Assembly: GCF_013348805.1 (NCBI RefSeq) | Contig: NZ_CP054690.1 | Coordinates: forward strand, 4,898,001 to 4,962,000 | DNA: 64,000 bases | Origin: Rhodococcus sp. W8901 | GTDB lineage: Bacteria > Actinomycetota > Actinomycetes > Mycobacteriales > Mycobacteriaceae | Direction of reading: 5' to 3' | In this document: positions 1 to 7,745 of the stretch, piece by piece | Layout of the letters: the number at the start of each line of letters is the position of its first letter | How positions within the stretch are numbered: the first letter of the stretch is position 1 | Notes under the pieces: generated by a model | Databases searched by the model: none | The model's input: the letters and a program-made list of their open reading frames with translations, nothing else | Told to the model about the DNA's origin: nothing | Program-made: the position numbers and the translations under genes

Positions 1-870
1 ACGGCACCGGCCGCTGCTGCCGCCGCCGCTCCCGCGGCCGGTAAGGGCCTGCAGATGAAGGGTCTCGGTAAGGCACCGGGCGCGAAGGCTCCCGGCGGCA
101 AGGGTCTGCAGATGAAGGGCGCCGCCAAGGCACCCGGCGCCAAGGCCGAGGCTGCCGCTCCGGCCGCCGAGGCTGCTGCACCGGCTGCCGAGGCACCTGC
201 GGCGCCGGTCGCCAAGCCCGGCGGCCTGGGCATGAAGGGCGGGGCCAAGGCACCGGGCGGCAAGGGCCTGCAGATGAAGGGCGCCGCGAAGGCACCCGGC
301 GCGAAGGCTGCCGCACCCGCACCCTCCGCTCCTGCCGATTCGGCCGCTCCGGCTGCTCCGGCTGCTCCGGCTGCTCCGGCTGCGGAGACACCGGTGGCTT
401 CCGCCGCACCGACCGCCAAGCCGGGCGGACTCGCTATGAAGGGCGGGGCCAAGGCGCCCGGCGGCAAGGGCCTGCAGATGAAGGGCGCCGCCAAGGCTCC
501 CGGCGCCAAGGCCGCCACACCGGCACCGGCTGCGCCCGTAGCCGAGGCTCCCGCGGCTACCGCACCCGAGGCTCCGGCCGCACCGGCTGCCGAGGCCAAG
601 CCGGCACCGCAGCCCAAGGCGGGCGGACTGGGCTTCAAGGCCGGCGCGAAGGCACCGGGCGCCCGCAAGGCCGCCCCGGCCGCCGCACCGGCACCGGCGG
701 CACCTGCTGCCCCGGAGCCAGTCGCGGAGCCTGAGCCCGAGGCACCTGCCGAGCCGCAGGCCGAGGCCGCGCCCCAGCAGGATGCGTCGAACACGCCTCC
801 GCCTCCGCAGGCCAAGCCCGGCGCGCTGGGCTTCAAGGCCGGCGCCAAGGCACCGGGCCGCAAGAAGTAG
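1..870 (+). CDS. C-terminal tail of Rv0338c-like iron-sulfur reductase (5' partial)
   Basis: The frame is open to the window's left edge, so this is the end of a longer gene. The first ATG at 55 is internal. The visible 290 residues are low complexity: Ala/Pro-rich spacers alternate with repeated blocks such as KGLQMKGAAKAPGAK, GLGMKGGAKAPGG and GLGFKAGAKAPG, and the protein ends in a basic PGRKK. From memory, mycobacterial Rv0338c (a membrane Fe-S oxidoreductase of the heterodisulfide-reductase type) carries a similar GxxxGAKxPGAKK tail and lies next to aspC, which is also close by here. The catalytic domain is outside the window, so the identification rests on the tail and on synteny. The tail probably forms a flexible cationic extension. 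The gene ended in a hairpin that is now split by an IS. Confidence 0.6.
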   Translation, partial: TAPAAAAAAAPAAGKGLQMKGLGKAPGAKAPGGKGLQMKGAAKAPGAKAEAAAPAAEAAAPAAEAPAAPVAKPGGLGMKGGAKAPGGKGLQMKGAAKAPGAKAAAPAPSAPADSAAPAAPAAPAAPAAETPVASAAPTAKPGGLAMKGGAKAPGGKGLQMKGAAKAPGAKAATPAPAAPVAEAPAATAPEAPAAPAAEAKPAPQPKAGGLGFKAGAKAPGARKAAPAAAPAPAAPAAPEPVAEPEPEAPAEPQAEAAPQQDASNTPPPPQAKPGALGFKAGAKAPGRKK

Positions 871-884
871 TCGCCTGACGACAA

Positions 885-901
885 GCGCCCCCACCGTTCG
901 C
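885..901 (+). terminator. left arm and loop of a terminator split by an IS
   Basis: GCGCCCCCACC (885-895) followed by GTTCGC (896-901). Its exact inverted partner GGTGGGGGCGC lies at 2343-2353 and is followed by a T-rich run. Removing 902-2339 plus one CGC copy restores an 11-bp perfect stem with a six-base loop, about 15 nt after the upstream stop codon. This is a typical intrinsic terminator, now separated by 1.4 kb. Confidence 0.8.
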
Positions 902-904
902 TGA

Positions 905-962
905 ACTGACCCCCGGGAGTTGGACTGAGAAATCAGTTCAGACTCCCGGGGGTCAGTGTTTT
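905..962 (+). terminator. hairpin inside the IS left end
   Basis: A perfect 16-bp inverted repeat, ACTGACCCCCGGGAGT (905-920) and its complement (942-957), has a 21-nt loop and is followed by GTTTT. It overlaps the left terminal repeat and lies immediately before orfA. It could stop read-through from the host gene into the transposase, or hide the orfA start in read-through transcripts. Its function is inferred from structure only. Confidence 0.55.
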
Positions 963-1452
963 GGATAGACGAAGTTCGCTGACGCAAGAGCAGCGCATCG
1001 CAGCAGTAGTGTTGTTCGAGAAAGGTGCGGCTTCGAGGGCCGTAGCGACGTCGTTGGAGGTGCCCCGCGATCCGATTCGTAGGTTGCACCAGCGGTGGCG
1101 GGTCCGAGGCAGAGGAGTGCTGGTGTCGAAGAGGGCAACGCCTGCTGTGTATCCGTTCGAACTGAAACTGGACCTTGTGCAGCGGTTCCTCGCGGGCGAG
1201 ACACTCGCGGAGCTGGCGGAGGAAGGCGGGTTGTCTTCGCCTGTCCTGCTGCGTAGGTGGGTTCGGGAGTATCGCGCTCACGGCGAAGATGCGTTGCGGC
1301 CGAAGCCGAAGGGGCGACCAGCCAAGAGCACGGTCACGGGCGAGGAGACGGAGCTGGACCGTCTTCGCCGTGAGGTCGAGTATCTCCGGGCGGAGAACGC
1401 GTACCTGGGAAAATTGCGGGCCTTGATGGAGGAGAAACGACGGACAAGGTGA
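961..1452 (+). CDS. IS3-family transposase OrfA
   Basis: A 163-residue DNA-binding subunit with two helix-turn-helix-like segments (about residues 8-45 and 65-105) and a coiled-coil, Leu/Glu-rich C-terminus (about 118-160), as in IS150-type OrfA. It starts with TTG at 961, directly after the hairpin. A heptamer G-GGA-AAA at 1407-1413 lies in the correct phase for -1 slippage. The -1 frame is open from there into orfB, so an OrfAB fusion transposase of about 440 residues can be made. The stop codon overlaps the GTG of orfB (GTGA, 1449-1452). Confidence 0.85.
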   Translation: MDRRSSLTQEQRIAAVVLFEKGAASRAVATSLEVPRDPIRRLHQRWRVRGRGVLVSKRATPAVYPFELKLDLVQRFLAGETLAELAEEGGLSSPVLLRRWVREYRAHGEDALRPKPKGRPAKSTVTGEETELDRLRREVEYLRAENAYLGKLRALMEEKRRTR

Positions 1453-2291
1453 ATGCCGTCGTTGCCCTCAAGGCCGTCCATTCCCTCACCACGTTGCTGA
1501 AGATCGCCGGTCTTGCGCGGTCGACGTTCTTCTACCACCAAGCCAGGCTGTCCGAGCCGGACAAGCACGCGGAGCTCAAGACCGCGATCCGGCAGATCTT
1601 CGACCGGCACGGCGGCCGCTACGGGCATCGCCGCATCCACCAGCGGCTGCGCCGCGAGGACTGGGTTCTGTCGAAGAAGACCGTCCTGAAGCTGATGAAC
1701 ACACTCGGGCTGCGTTGCGCGATCCGTCGCAAACGCTATGTCTCGTTCAAGGGCGAGCCCGGCAAGATCGCCCCGAACTTGTTGAGGCGCGACTTCACGA
1801 CCACGGGGACGAACCAGAAGTGGGTCACCGACGTGACGGAGTTTCGTGTCGGCGAGCAGAAGGTCTACCTCTCGACGGTGATGGATCTGTTCGATCGGCA
1901 GATCATCGGTCACGCGCACGGAACTTCCCCGAATCTCGCGTTGACGAACACGTCGCTGCGCCGGGCGTTGAAGACCAGGCACCGAGGGCAGAAGCCGATT
2001 GTCCACTCCGATCAAGGATTCCAGTATCAGCATGTTTCCTGGCGGCGACTGCTGAAGGGGCGTGCGATCCAGTCGATGTCGCGCAAGGGCAACTGCCTCG
2101 ACAACGCGGTCATGGAGAGCTTCTTCGGGCATTTGAAGGACGAGCTCTACTGCAACACCACGTTCCTCACTGTCGACACTCTCACCGTCGCGATCGATGA
2201 CTACATCGCATGGTTCAACACCGAACGAAGCCACTCAACGCTGAAGGGCCTGAGCCCGGTTGAATACCGGGCTCAGGCCCTTGCCGCATAG
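1449..2291 (+). CDS. IS3-family transposase OrfB (DDE integrase)
   Basis: A 280-residue catalytic subunit. An N-terminal HTH_21-like segment (about residues 30-70) precedes an rve-type integrase core with the expected acidic residues: Asp in WVTDVTEF, Asp in VHSDQGFQY and Glu in NAVMESFFGHLK. The C-terminal WFNTERSHSTLKGLSP segment is characteristic of IS3-family OrfB. The length is normal and there is no internal stop. It is expressed either by coupling through the GTGA overlap with orfA or as an OrfAB fusion by -1 frameshifting. Confidence 0.93.
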   Translation: MNAVVALKAVHSLTTLLKIAGLARSTFFYHQARLSEPDKHAELKTAIRQIFDRHGGRYGHRRIHQRLRREDWVLSKKTVLKLMNTLGLRCAIRRKRYVSFKGEPGKIAPNLLRRDFTTTGTNQKWVTDVTEFRVGEQKVYLSTVMDLFDRQIIGHAHGTSPNLALTNTSLRRALKTRHRGQKPIVHSDQGFQYQHVSWRRLLKGRAIQSMSRKGNCLDNAVMESFFGHLKDELYCNTTFLTVDTLTVAIDDYIAWFNTERSHSTLKGLSPVEYRAQALAA

Positions 2292-2339
2292 CCCCGTTAC
2301 GATCTCACTTGGCCAGTCCAACTTCCGGGGAGCAGTTCA

Positions 2340-2360
2340 CGCGGTGGGGGCGCTTTCGTT
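2340..2360 (+). terminator. right arm of the split terminator
   Basis: The second CGC target copy (2340-2342) is followed by GGTGGGGGCGC (2343-2353) and TTTCGTT. It pairs exactly with 885-895 on the other side of the IS and carries the T-rich tail of the original terminator. Confidence 0.75.
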
Positions 2361-2411
2361 TCCGCGCTCCCGACGCCACACACCTTTTCGCCGCATCACA
2401 CACGAGTTCGC

Positions 2412-2483
2412 TGTGGAAAAAGTGTGTGGACTCGAGATGACGGGTGTGTTCTCATATCGTCCACAGCTCGGTGGTTATCCACA
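2412..2483 (+). promoter_or_regulatory. cluster of DnaA-box-like 9-mers
   Basis: TTATCCACA, a perfect consensus DnaA box, lies at 2475-2483. TCGTCCACA is at 2457-2465 and TTTTCCACA is on the minus strand at 2412-2420. Several CACACAC/GTGTGTG motifs are mixed in here and recur after the next gene (3508-3585). No dnaA, dnaN or parAB is nearby, so this is not a recognised replication origin. It could titrate DnaA, regulate the next gene, or be chance. Confidence 0.35.
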
Positions 2484-2544
2484 GCCTCGTCGCGGAACAC
2501 ACACAAGCGACGTCCGCCTCGCCTCTCCGACGGCACGATGCCGG

Positions 2545-3504
2545 ATGTGGACCCACACATCATCCGACGCGCCGAGGCACTGCGACGCGGGGCCGCCGAC
2601 CATCAACTGCAGGCAGTGCCAGACCGGGACGTGGCGGCGACTCCGGCCGGGGCGTTACGCCCCACGGGCCGAGTTCGACGCATTGGATGCTTACGAACGA
2701 CACAGGCTACGGGCCGTGGAAACCCTGCAGGCTGCATCCACGGATGCGGTTCTCAGCCACCAGTCCGCGGCCGTCATCCATGGGCTGGATCTATGGAACA
2801 CCCCGCTCGCCGTCGCGCATCTGACCCGCAGCCGTCCGACCGGCGGCCGACGCACTCGGCACCGCCACGTCCACTCCGCGACACTGCAGCCCGACGAGGT
2901 CACCGAGGTCGACGGACTCGCCGTGACAACCGTGGCGCGGACGGTGGCGGATCTCGCGCGGACGCTGCCGTTCGAGCAGACCGTCATCGTCGGTGATCAC
3001 GCGCTCCATGCGACGGGACTCACGTCCGACGACGTGGCCGCTGCGGCGGACAGGATTGCACCGCATGCCGGACGTCGCCGCGTCCACCGCGTCCTCAACC
3101 AGCTAGACGGACGCTCCGAGAGCGTCGGTGAATCCCGCAGTCGGGTCTTGATGTTGCGCGAACAGTTGCCGGTCCCGGGCTGCCAGCCGAACCTCTACGC
3201 CGCCGACGGCGATCATCTGGGTCGGGTGGACTTCCTGTTCGAGGAGGTCGGTGTCGTAGGCGAATTCGACGGGCGCGGCAAGTACGGCCGCCTCGTCCCC
3301 GACGGACAGGTTCCGGCGGACGTTGTGTGGGCGGAGAAGCGCCGCGAGAACGCTATCCGGGACGCCGGCTGGCAGGTGGTGCGGTGGACCTGGGACGAGC
3401 TCGAGATCCCGAACGTGGTCGCCCGACGGATCCGTGATGCCGTCAAGAGGGCCCGGCTCTCACCGCCTCCGAACGGACGCGTCGAACACACTCCGCGTCC
3501 TTGA
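2545..3504 (+). CDS. DUF559-type (Vsr/restriction-endonuclease-fold) protein, N-terminus frameshifted
   Basis: The body (from about 2630) resembles the common actinobacterial proteins with an AbiEi-like N-terminal part and a C-terminal DUF559/Vsr-like nuclease domain. Motifs include VLSHQSAAVIHGLDLW, TVARTVADLARTL, and near the end LGRVDFLFEEVGVVGEFDG followed by KRRENAIRDAGWQVVRWTWDEL. The usual N-terminus appears in a different frame: an ATG at 2538 gives MPDVDPHIIRRAEALRRG, while the body frame gives TGTWRRLRPGRYAP. The frame change falls near 2610-2630. Either the gene is broken there, or it starts at ATG 2545 with an aberrant leader, or there is a sequence error. Whether the nuclease is active is unknown. 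Confidence 0.55.
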   Translation: MWTHTSSDAPRHCDAGPPTINCRQCQTGTWRRLRPGRYAPRAEFDALDAYERHRLRAVETLQAASTDAVLSHQSAAVIHGLDLWNTPLAVAHLTRSRPTGGRRTRHRHVHSATLQPDEVTEVDGLAVTTVARTVADLARTLPFEQTVIVGDHALHATGLTSDDVAAAADRIAPHAGRRRVHRVLNQLDGRSESVGESRSRVLMLREQLPVPGCQPNLYAADGDHLGRVDFLFEEVGVVGEFDGRGKYGRLVPDGQVPADVVWAEKRRENAIRDAGWQVVRWTWDELEIPNVVARRIRDAVKRARLSPPPNGRVEHTPRP

Positions 3505-3598
3505 CCGAATCACACACCGATTGCCAGCGTCACACATCCTTTCACCATCGAGTTCGTGTGTGATGCCGACAGAAAGTGTGTGACGTGCGACGAGCGCC

Positions 3599-5548
3599 CT
3601 ACGGCCGCCACAGCTCCAGGCGCGGCACGTCCGGTGTCTCGAAGCCGAGCACCTGCCCGTAGAACGACAGCTCCGCTTCCCGAGCGCTGACGATCGTCTC
3701 GAGCTTCCGGAATCCGTGGGACTCGCCGTCGTACGCGAGGTACGCGTGAGGGATGCCCTTGCGCAGCAGCGCGCTACGGAATCGCTCGGCCTGGGACGGC
3801 GGGACGATCGGGTCGGACAGGCCCTGCAGCAGCAGCACCGGGCAGGAGAGCCCGTCGACGTTGTTGACCGGCGCCCGCCGCGCGTACAGGTCGGCGGCCT
3901 CGGGCAGCGGTCCGATGAGGCCGTCGATGTAGCGGGACTCGAAGTCGTGGGTCTCCTTCACGAACTCGACCAGTTCGGCGACGCCGTAATACGAGACGCC
4001 GCAGGCGAACACGTCCGACGTGGTCAGGGCGGACAGCACGGTCCAGCCGCCGGCCGAGCCGCCCTCGATCGCGAGACGCGCGGGATCGGCCAGACCGGCG
4101 TCGGCGAGCCCCCGCACGGCGGCGACGGTGTCCTCGACGTCGACGATCCCCCACTGTCCACGCAGCCGGTTGCGGTATTCACGACCGAACCCGCTCGAAC
4201 CGCCGTAGTTGACGTCGACGACGCCGATACCGCGGCTCGTGAAGTACGCGTACACCAGGTGCACGGCCGGTGCGACGTGCGCGGTGGGGCCACCGTGCAC
4301 GAACGCGACGTACGGCGGCAGTTCGCCGTCGGGCGCCTCGTAGTTCGGGTTCCGCGGCGCGTAGGCGATCGCGTGGACCTCGCGTTCGGGGCCTTGGAAG
4401 GTCAGGGACTGCGCCTCGGGCAGGTAGGCGACGTCCGGCAGGTCGTCGACCGACATTCGCACGTCGGTGAGCTCGCCGCTGTCCGGGTCGAGCAGTCTCA
4501 GCCCGGAGGCGACGCGGGCTCCGCCGCACCGCAACAGGATCCGCCGTCCGTCGACGTCCGCGATCTGCACCGAGGAGATGCCGTCGAGCGGGATGTCGTG
4601 GAGCGCACCGGTGGCGGGATCGAGCACGGCGAGGGTGTCGGTGCCGACCGTGCGGGTGGTCAGCAGGGTGCCGTCGCCGAGGTCGGCGTACCAGCGGGCA
4701 CCGAGCTGCCACAGCGGGGCGCCGAAGTCGGCGTCCGTCGGGCAGATCGGTGTCACGGTGCCGTCACCGAGCGCAACGCGATGGAGGTTCCACCAGCCAC
4801 TGCGGTCGCTGATCACGTGCAGTGTCGCGTCGTCGACCCATTCGGGTTGCAGGACGGATTCCTCGGCGCCGCCGAGCAGAACGTCGACCCGACCGGTCGA
4901 GAGCGTCAGCACACGCAGTTCGGTTCCGTCCCAAGGCATCTGCGGGTGATTCCAGGCGATCCAGGCCAGCCGGGTCCGGTCCGGGGACAACCGTGGGTAG
5001 GCGAGGAAATCCGAGCCGCCGACGATCGAGCGCACCGCGGCCGGGTCGCCGGCGGCCGATCCGTCGAGGGGGATCGCGCAGATGTCGCGCATCGGCGACG
5101 GGCCGCGGTGGACCTCGCGCACACACCACACCTCGTCGCCGACGATGGTGAGATCCCCGTAGCGGTCCGAGGACGGGGTGGGCGACATCGGGGTGATCGG
5201 CACCGGCGCAGCGTCGACGCGCGGGTCGAACCGGTACAGCCGCTGGTCGCTGAACTCGGCGAACACCAGCACCGAGTCGCGGGCCACCGTCCAGGCTCCG
5301 CCACCGTATTCGTGGACGCGGGTGCGCGCGTTCCACGGGACCGGCAGGACGTCGGCCGGTTCACCGTCGGGTCCGAGCCGGCGGATCGCGGTCCGGCCGC
5401 CCTCGGTGGGGCGCTGCTCCGACCACCACACCTGATCTCCGACGAACCGGCCTCCGTCCACCGGGTGACCGCTGGCCGCCAGGTCGGCAGCCGCGATGGG
5501 CGACGTCCACGAGCCGTAGGGGGCGACGGTTCGAGCGGCAGATGTCAT
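3599..5548 (-). CDS. S9-family prolyl oligopeptidase/acylaminoacyl peptidase-like
   Basis: A serine peptidase of about 649 residues. The N-terminal two-thirds (about 1-390) is a beta-propeller-like region with repeated Trp/Asp-rich strands. The C-terminal alpha/beta-hydrolase domain carries Ser498 in GGSAGGW, Asp579 in GLSDPIVPP and His611 in ESHGFRK, a complete triad in S9 order. No signal peptide is visible, so it is probably cytoplasmic and cleaves short peptides. ATG 5548 was chosen; a GTG two codons upstream (5554) is possible. It is divergent from the PPOX gene with 58 bp between them, so the two probably share a promoter region. Its 3' end faces the DUF559 gene across 94 bp. Confidence 0.88.
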   Translation of the reverse strand: MTSAARTVAPYGSWTSPIAAADLAASGHPVDGGRFVGDQVWWSEQRPTEGGRTAIRRLGPDGEPADVLPVPWNARTRVHEYGGGAWTVARDSVLVFAEFSDQRLYRFDPRVDAAPVPITPMSPTPSSDRYGDLTIVGDEVWCVREVHRGPSPMRDICAIPLDGSAAGDPAAVRSIVGGSDFLAYPRLSPDRTRLAWIAWNHPQMPWDGTELRVLTLSTGRVDVLLGGAEESVLQPEWVDDATLHVISDRSGWWNLHRVALGDGTVTPICPTDADFGAPLWQLGARWYADLGDGTLLTTRTVGTDTLAVLDPATGALHDIPLDGISSVQIADVDGRRILLRCGGARVASGLRLLDPDSGELTDVRMSVDDLPDVAYLPEAQSLTFQGPEREVHAIAYAPRNPNYEAPDGELPPYVAFVHGGPTAHVAPAVHLVYAYFTSRGIGVVDVNYGGSSGFGREYRNRLRGQWGIVDVEDTVAAVRGLADAGLADPARLAIEGGSAGGWTVLSALTTSDVFACGVSYYGVAELVEFVKETHDFESRYIDGLIGPLPEAADLYARRAPVNNVDGLSCPVLLLQGLSDPIVPPSQAERFRSALLRKGIPHAYLAYDGESHGFRKLETIVSAREAELSFYGQVLGFETPDVPRLELWRP

Positions 5549-5606
5549 GCGCACACCCTAGCCAGGAATATCGCGGGGACACCGCCGCGCGACGTACCGT
5601 TTCCTC

Positions 5607-6017
5607 ATGCCCGCGCAGCTGCCCCCGCGGTTCACCGACGCCCCGATCGCCCGCATGGCGACGGTGACCGAGGACGGCGACCCGCACGTGGTGCCGGTGG
5701 TCTTCGCGGTGCTCGGAGAGACGATCTACACCGCGGTCGACGACAAGCCGAAGAGCACCCGCCGGCTGCGTCGGCTCGCGAACATCACCGCGACCGGACG
5801 CGTCAGCCTGATCGTCGACCACTACGACCACGATTGGACGCGACTGTGGTGGGTCCGCGTCGACGGCGCCGCACGGATCCTGTCCGGTGACAGCAGCGAG
5901 GGCCGGTCCGCGATCGACGCGCTGGTCGCGAAGTATCCGCAGTACCGATCGATGCGCCCCGCCGGTCCGGTCGTGGCGATCGGCGACGTTCGGTGGCGGG
6001 CGTGGTCGGCGTCGTGA
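5607..6017 (+). CDS. PPOX-class (pyridoxamine-phosphate-oxidase-fold) F420/flavin enzyme
   Basis: A 136-residue split-barrel protein. The N-terminal part (ARMATVTEDGDPHVVPVVF) and the following KSTRRLRRLANI and VSLIVDHYDHDWTRLWWVR segments match the short actinobacterial PPOX family (TIGR03668, Rv0121-like), annotated as probable F420-dependent. It binds a deazaflavin or flavin in the cytoplasm; the substrate is unknown. The length is typical for the family. It is followed at some distance by aspC on the same strand, with no sign of coupling. Confidence 0.8.
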   Translation: MPAQLPPRFTDAPIARMATVTEDGDPHVVPVVFAVLGETIYTAVDDKPKSTRRLRRLANITATGRVSLIVDHYDHDWTRLWWVRVDGAARILSGDSSEGRSAIDALVAKYPQYRSMRPAGPVVAIGDVRWRAWSAS

Positions 6018-6189
6018 GCGCGGCGGCGTCCGTCACGTCCACGGGCCTCGACGGACCTTTCCCGCACGCGTCCCGACACCCACGATCAGCGCCCCCACCA
6101 GGCCGAACATGTCCGATTTCGGCGCCGCTCCGGAGTGGCCGCTCGTGGGCGGCCGATTTCCGTTTGCGCGCGAGTGGAATCATGGTTGC

Positions 6190-7443
6190 GTGAGCACTCC
6201 AGATTCCGTCCGCAACCGTCGGCCGCAGCGCGCTCTCGAGCAGTCCACCAAACTGCAGAACGTGCTGTACGAAATCCGCGGGCCGGTGCATGCGCACGCG
6301 GCGCGACTGGAGTCCGAGGGGCACCGAATCCTCAAGCTCAACATCGGCAATCCAGCCCCGTTCGGATTCGAGGCACCCGATGTGATCATGCGCGACATGA
6401 TCGCGGCTCTGCCGTACGCGCAGGGCTACTCGGAGTCCAAGGGCATCCTGTCCGCACGGCGCGCGATCGTCACGCGGTACGAATTGGTGCCCGGCTTCCC
6501 GGAGCTCGACGTCGACGACATCTACCTCGGCAACGGCGTCTCCGAACTCATCACGATGACGATGCAGGCACTGCTCGACGACGGTGACGAGGTCCTGATC
6601 CCGGCTCCGGACTACCCGCTGTGGACCGCGATGACGAGCCTGTCGGGCGGCACCCCGGTGCACTATCTGTGCGACGAGCAGAACGACTGGAACCCGGACA
6701 TCGCGGACATCGAGTCCAAGATCACCGAGAAGACCAAGGCGCTGCTGGTCATCAACCCCAACAACCCGACGGGCGCCGTCTATTCGGCGGAGGTGCTCTC
6801 GCAGCTCGTCGACCTGGCCCGCAAGCATCAGCTGCTGCTGCTGTCTGACGAGATCTACGACAAGATCCTCTACGACGACGCCAAGCACATCTCGCTGGCC
6901 ACGCTCGCGCCCGACATGCTGTGCCTGACGTTCAACGGGCTTTCGAAGGCGTACCGCGTCGCGGGCTACCGCTCCGGCTGGGTCGCCATCACCGGCCCGA
7001 AGGACCACGCTGCCGGGTTCCTGGAGGGTCTGGATCTGCTGGCGTCCACCCGCCTGTGCCCCAATGTTCCGGGTCAGCACGCCATCCAGGTTGCGCTCGG
7101 CGGGCACCAGAGCATCGAGGATCTGATCCTGCCGGGCGGCCGGTTGCTCGAGCAGCGTGACGTCGCGTGGGAGCGGCTCAACATGATTCCCGGCGTCTCG
7201 TGCGTCAAGCCGCGCGGCGCGCTGTATGCGTTCCCCCGGCTGGATCCGAACGTCTACGAGATCCACGACGACGAGAAGTTGGTGCAGGATCTGCTGCTGC
7301 AGGAGAAGATCCTCATGGTCCAGGGCACCGGTTTCAACTGGCCCGATCACGACCACCTGCGCATCGTGACGTTGCCGTGGGCGCGGGATCTCGCGGTGGC
7401 GATCGAGCGGTTCGGCAACTTCCTGTCCAGCTACAAGCAGTAG
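6190..7443 (+). CDS. aspC: aminotransferase AspC (Rv0337c-like)
   Basis: A 417-residue fold-type I PLP aminotransferase. The segments NIGNPAPFGFEAPDVIMRDM, YLGNGVSELITMT, INPNNPTGAVYS and CLTFNGLSKAYRVAGYRSGW are nearly identical to what I recall of M. tuberculosis Rv0337c. The Schiff-base lysine is Lys253 in GLSKAYR. It interconverts aspartate and oxaloacetate or similar amino and keto acids. GTG 6190 was chosen because homology begins just after it and the upstream in-frame sequence is unrelated. In mycobacteria this gene lies beside the Fe-S reductase whose tail is at the left edge, which supports both calls. A 13-bp inverted repeat follows the stop codon. Confidence 0.92.
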   Translation: MSTPDSVRNRRPQRALEQSTKLQNVLYEIRGPVHAHAARLESEGHRILKLNIGNPAPFGFEAPDVIMRDMIAALPYAQGYSESKGILSARRAIVTRYELVPGFPELDVDDIYLGNGVSELITMTMQALLDDGDEVLIPAPDYPLWTAMTSLSGGTPVHYLCDEQNDWNPDIADIESKITEKTKALLVINPNNPTGAVYSAEVLSQLVDLARKHQLLLLSDEIYDKILYDDAKHISLATLAPDMLCLTFNGLSKAYRVAGYRSGWVAITGPKDHAAGFLEGLDLLASTRLCPNVPGQHAIQVALGGHQSIEDLILPGGRLLEQRDVAWERLNMIPGVSCVKPRGALYAFPRLDPNVYEIHDDEKLVQDLLLQEKILMVQGTGFNWPDHDHLRIVTLPWARDLAVAIERFGNFLSSYKQ

Positions 7444-7745
7444 CCCGTCGGACCTGTCCGCCCGGCCCGGATGCAGGTGCACCCGATACCTCGGAAGCAC
7501 CTGCATCCGAACGTGATCCAGGTGATCGCATGGTGGGCCGACACGCTATTTTCCCTCAACCCTGCGGGATCGCCCCGGTATGGGTAGATTGACCGATTGG
7601 CACCTCTGAGTGTCCGTAAGCGCCTCGTCTTGCCCCCTCCCCCCTGGGCGACGAGGTATCGGTGGCGGGGACGCCCCCCCCTGCTCCCCGCCACCGTCGC
7701 TTGCCACCGCCACCGCTAGCCTGATCCGGTGCAGAGGCCGATCCG
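7444..7745 (+). terminator. aspC-yibE intergenic region with three hairpins
   Basis: This 302-bp region holds no gene. It has three inverted repeats. CGGATGCAGGTGC (7468-7480) pairs with 7497-7509, a likely aspC terminator without a U-tail. CCTCGTC (7623-7629) pairs with GACGAGG (7650-7656). GGTGGCGGGG (7661-7670) pairs with CCCCGCCACC (7686-7695). A TTGACC near 7588 could be a -35 element. The last two hairpins would lie in the leader of the downstream gene. Confidence 0.5.

Larger units (their letters stand above)
902..2339 (+). mobile_element. IS3-family (IS150-type) insertion sequence
   Basis: The element is bounded by imperfect 25-bp terminal inverted repeats (left 902-926, right 2315-2339) that match at 22 positions and have the 5'-TG...CA-3' ends usual for IS3. 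A 3-bp direct repeat CGC flanks it (899-901 and 2340-2342), as expected for IS3 target duplication. It encodes orfA and orfB in the usual -1 relation. All parts look intact, so it may still be mobile. The insertion point is the loop of a terminator hairpin. Confidence 0.93.

Noticed and set aside
2412-2483. DnaA-box cluster as a replication origin
   Set aside because: No AT-rich unwinding region, dnaA, dnaN, rnpA or partition genes nearby; kept only as a possible regulatory or titration site.
3716-5890. 724-residue open frame antisense to the S9 peptidase
   Set aside because: Third-position GC bias of the real gene keeps the opposite frame open; the translation is Arg/Gly/Val-rich with no motif, while the minus-strand protein has a full catalytic triad.
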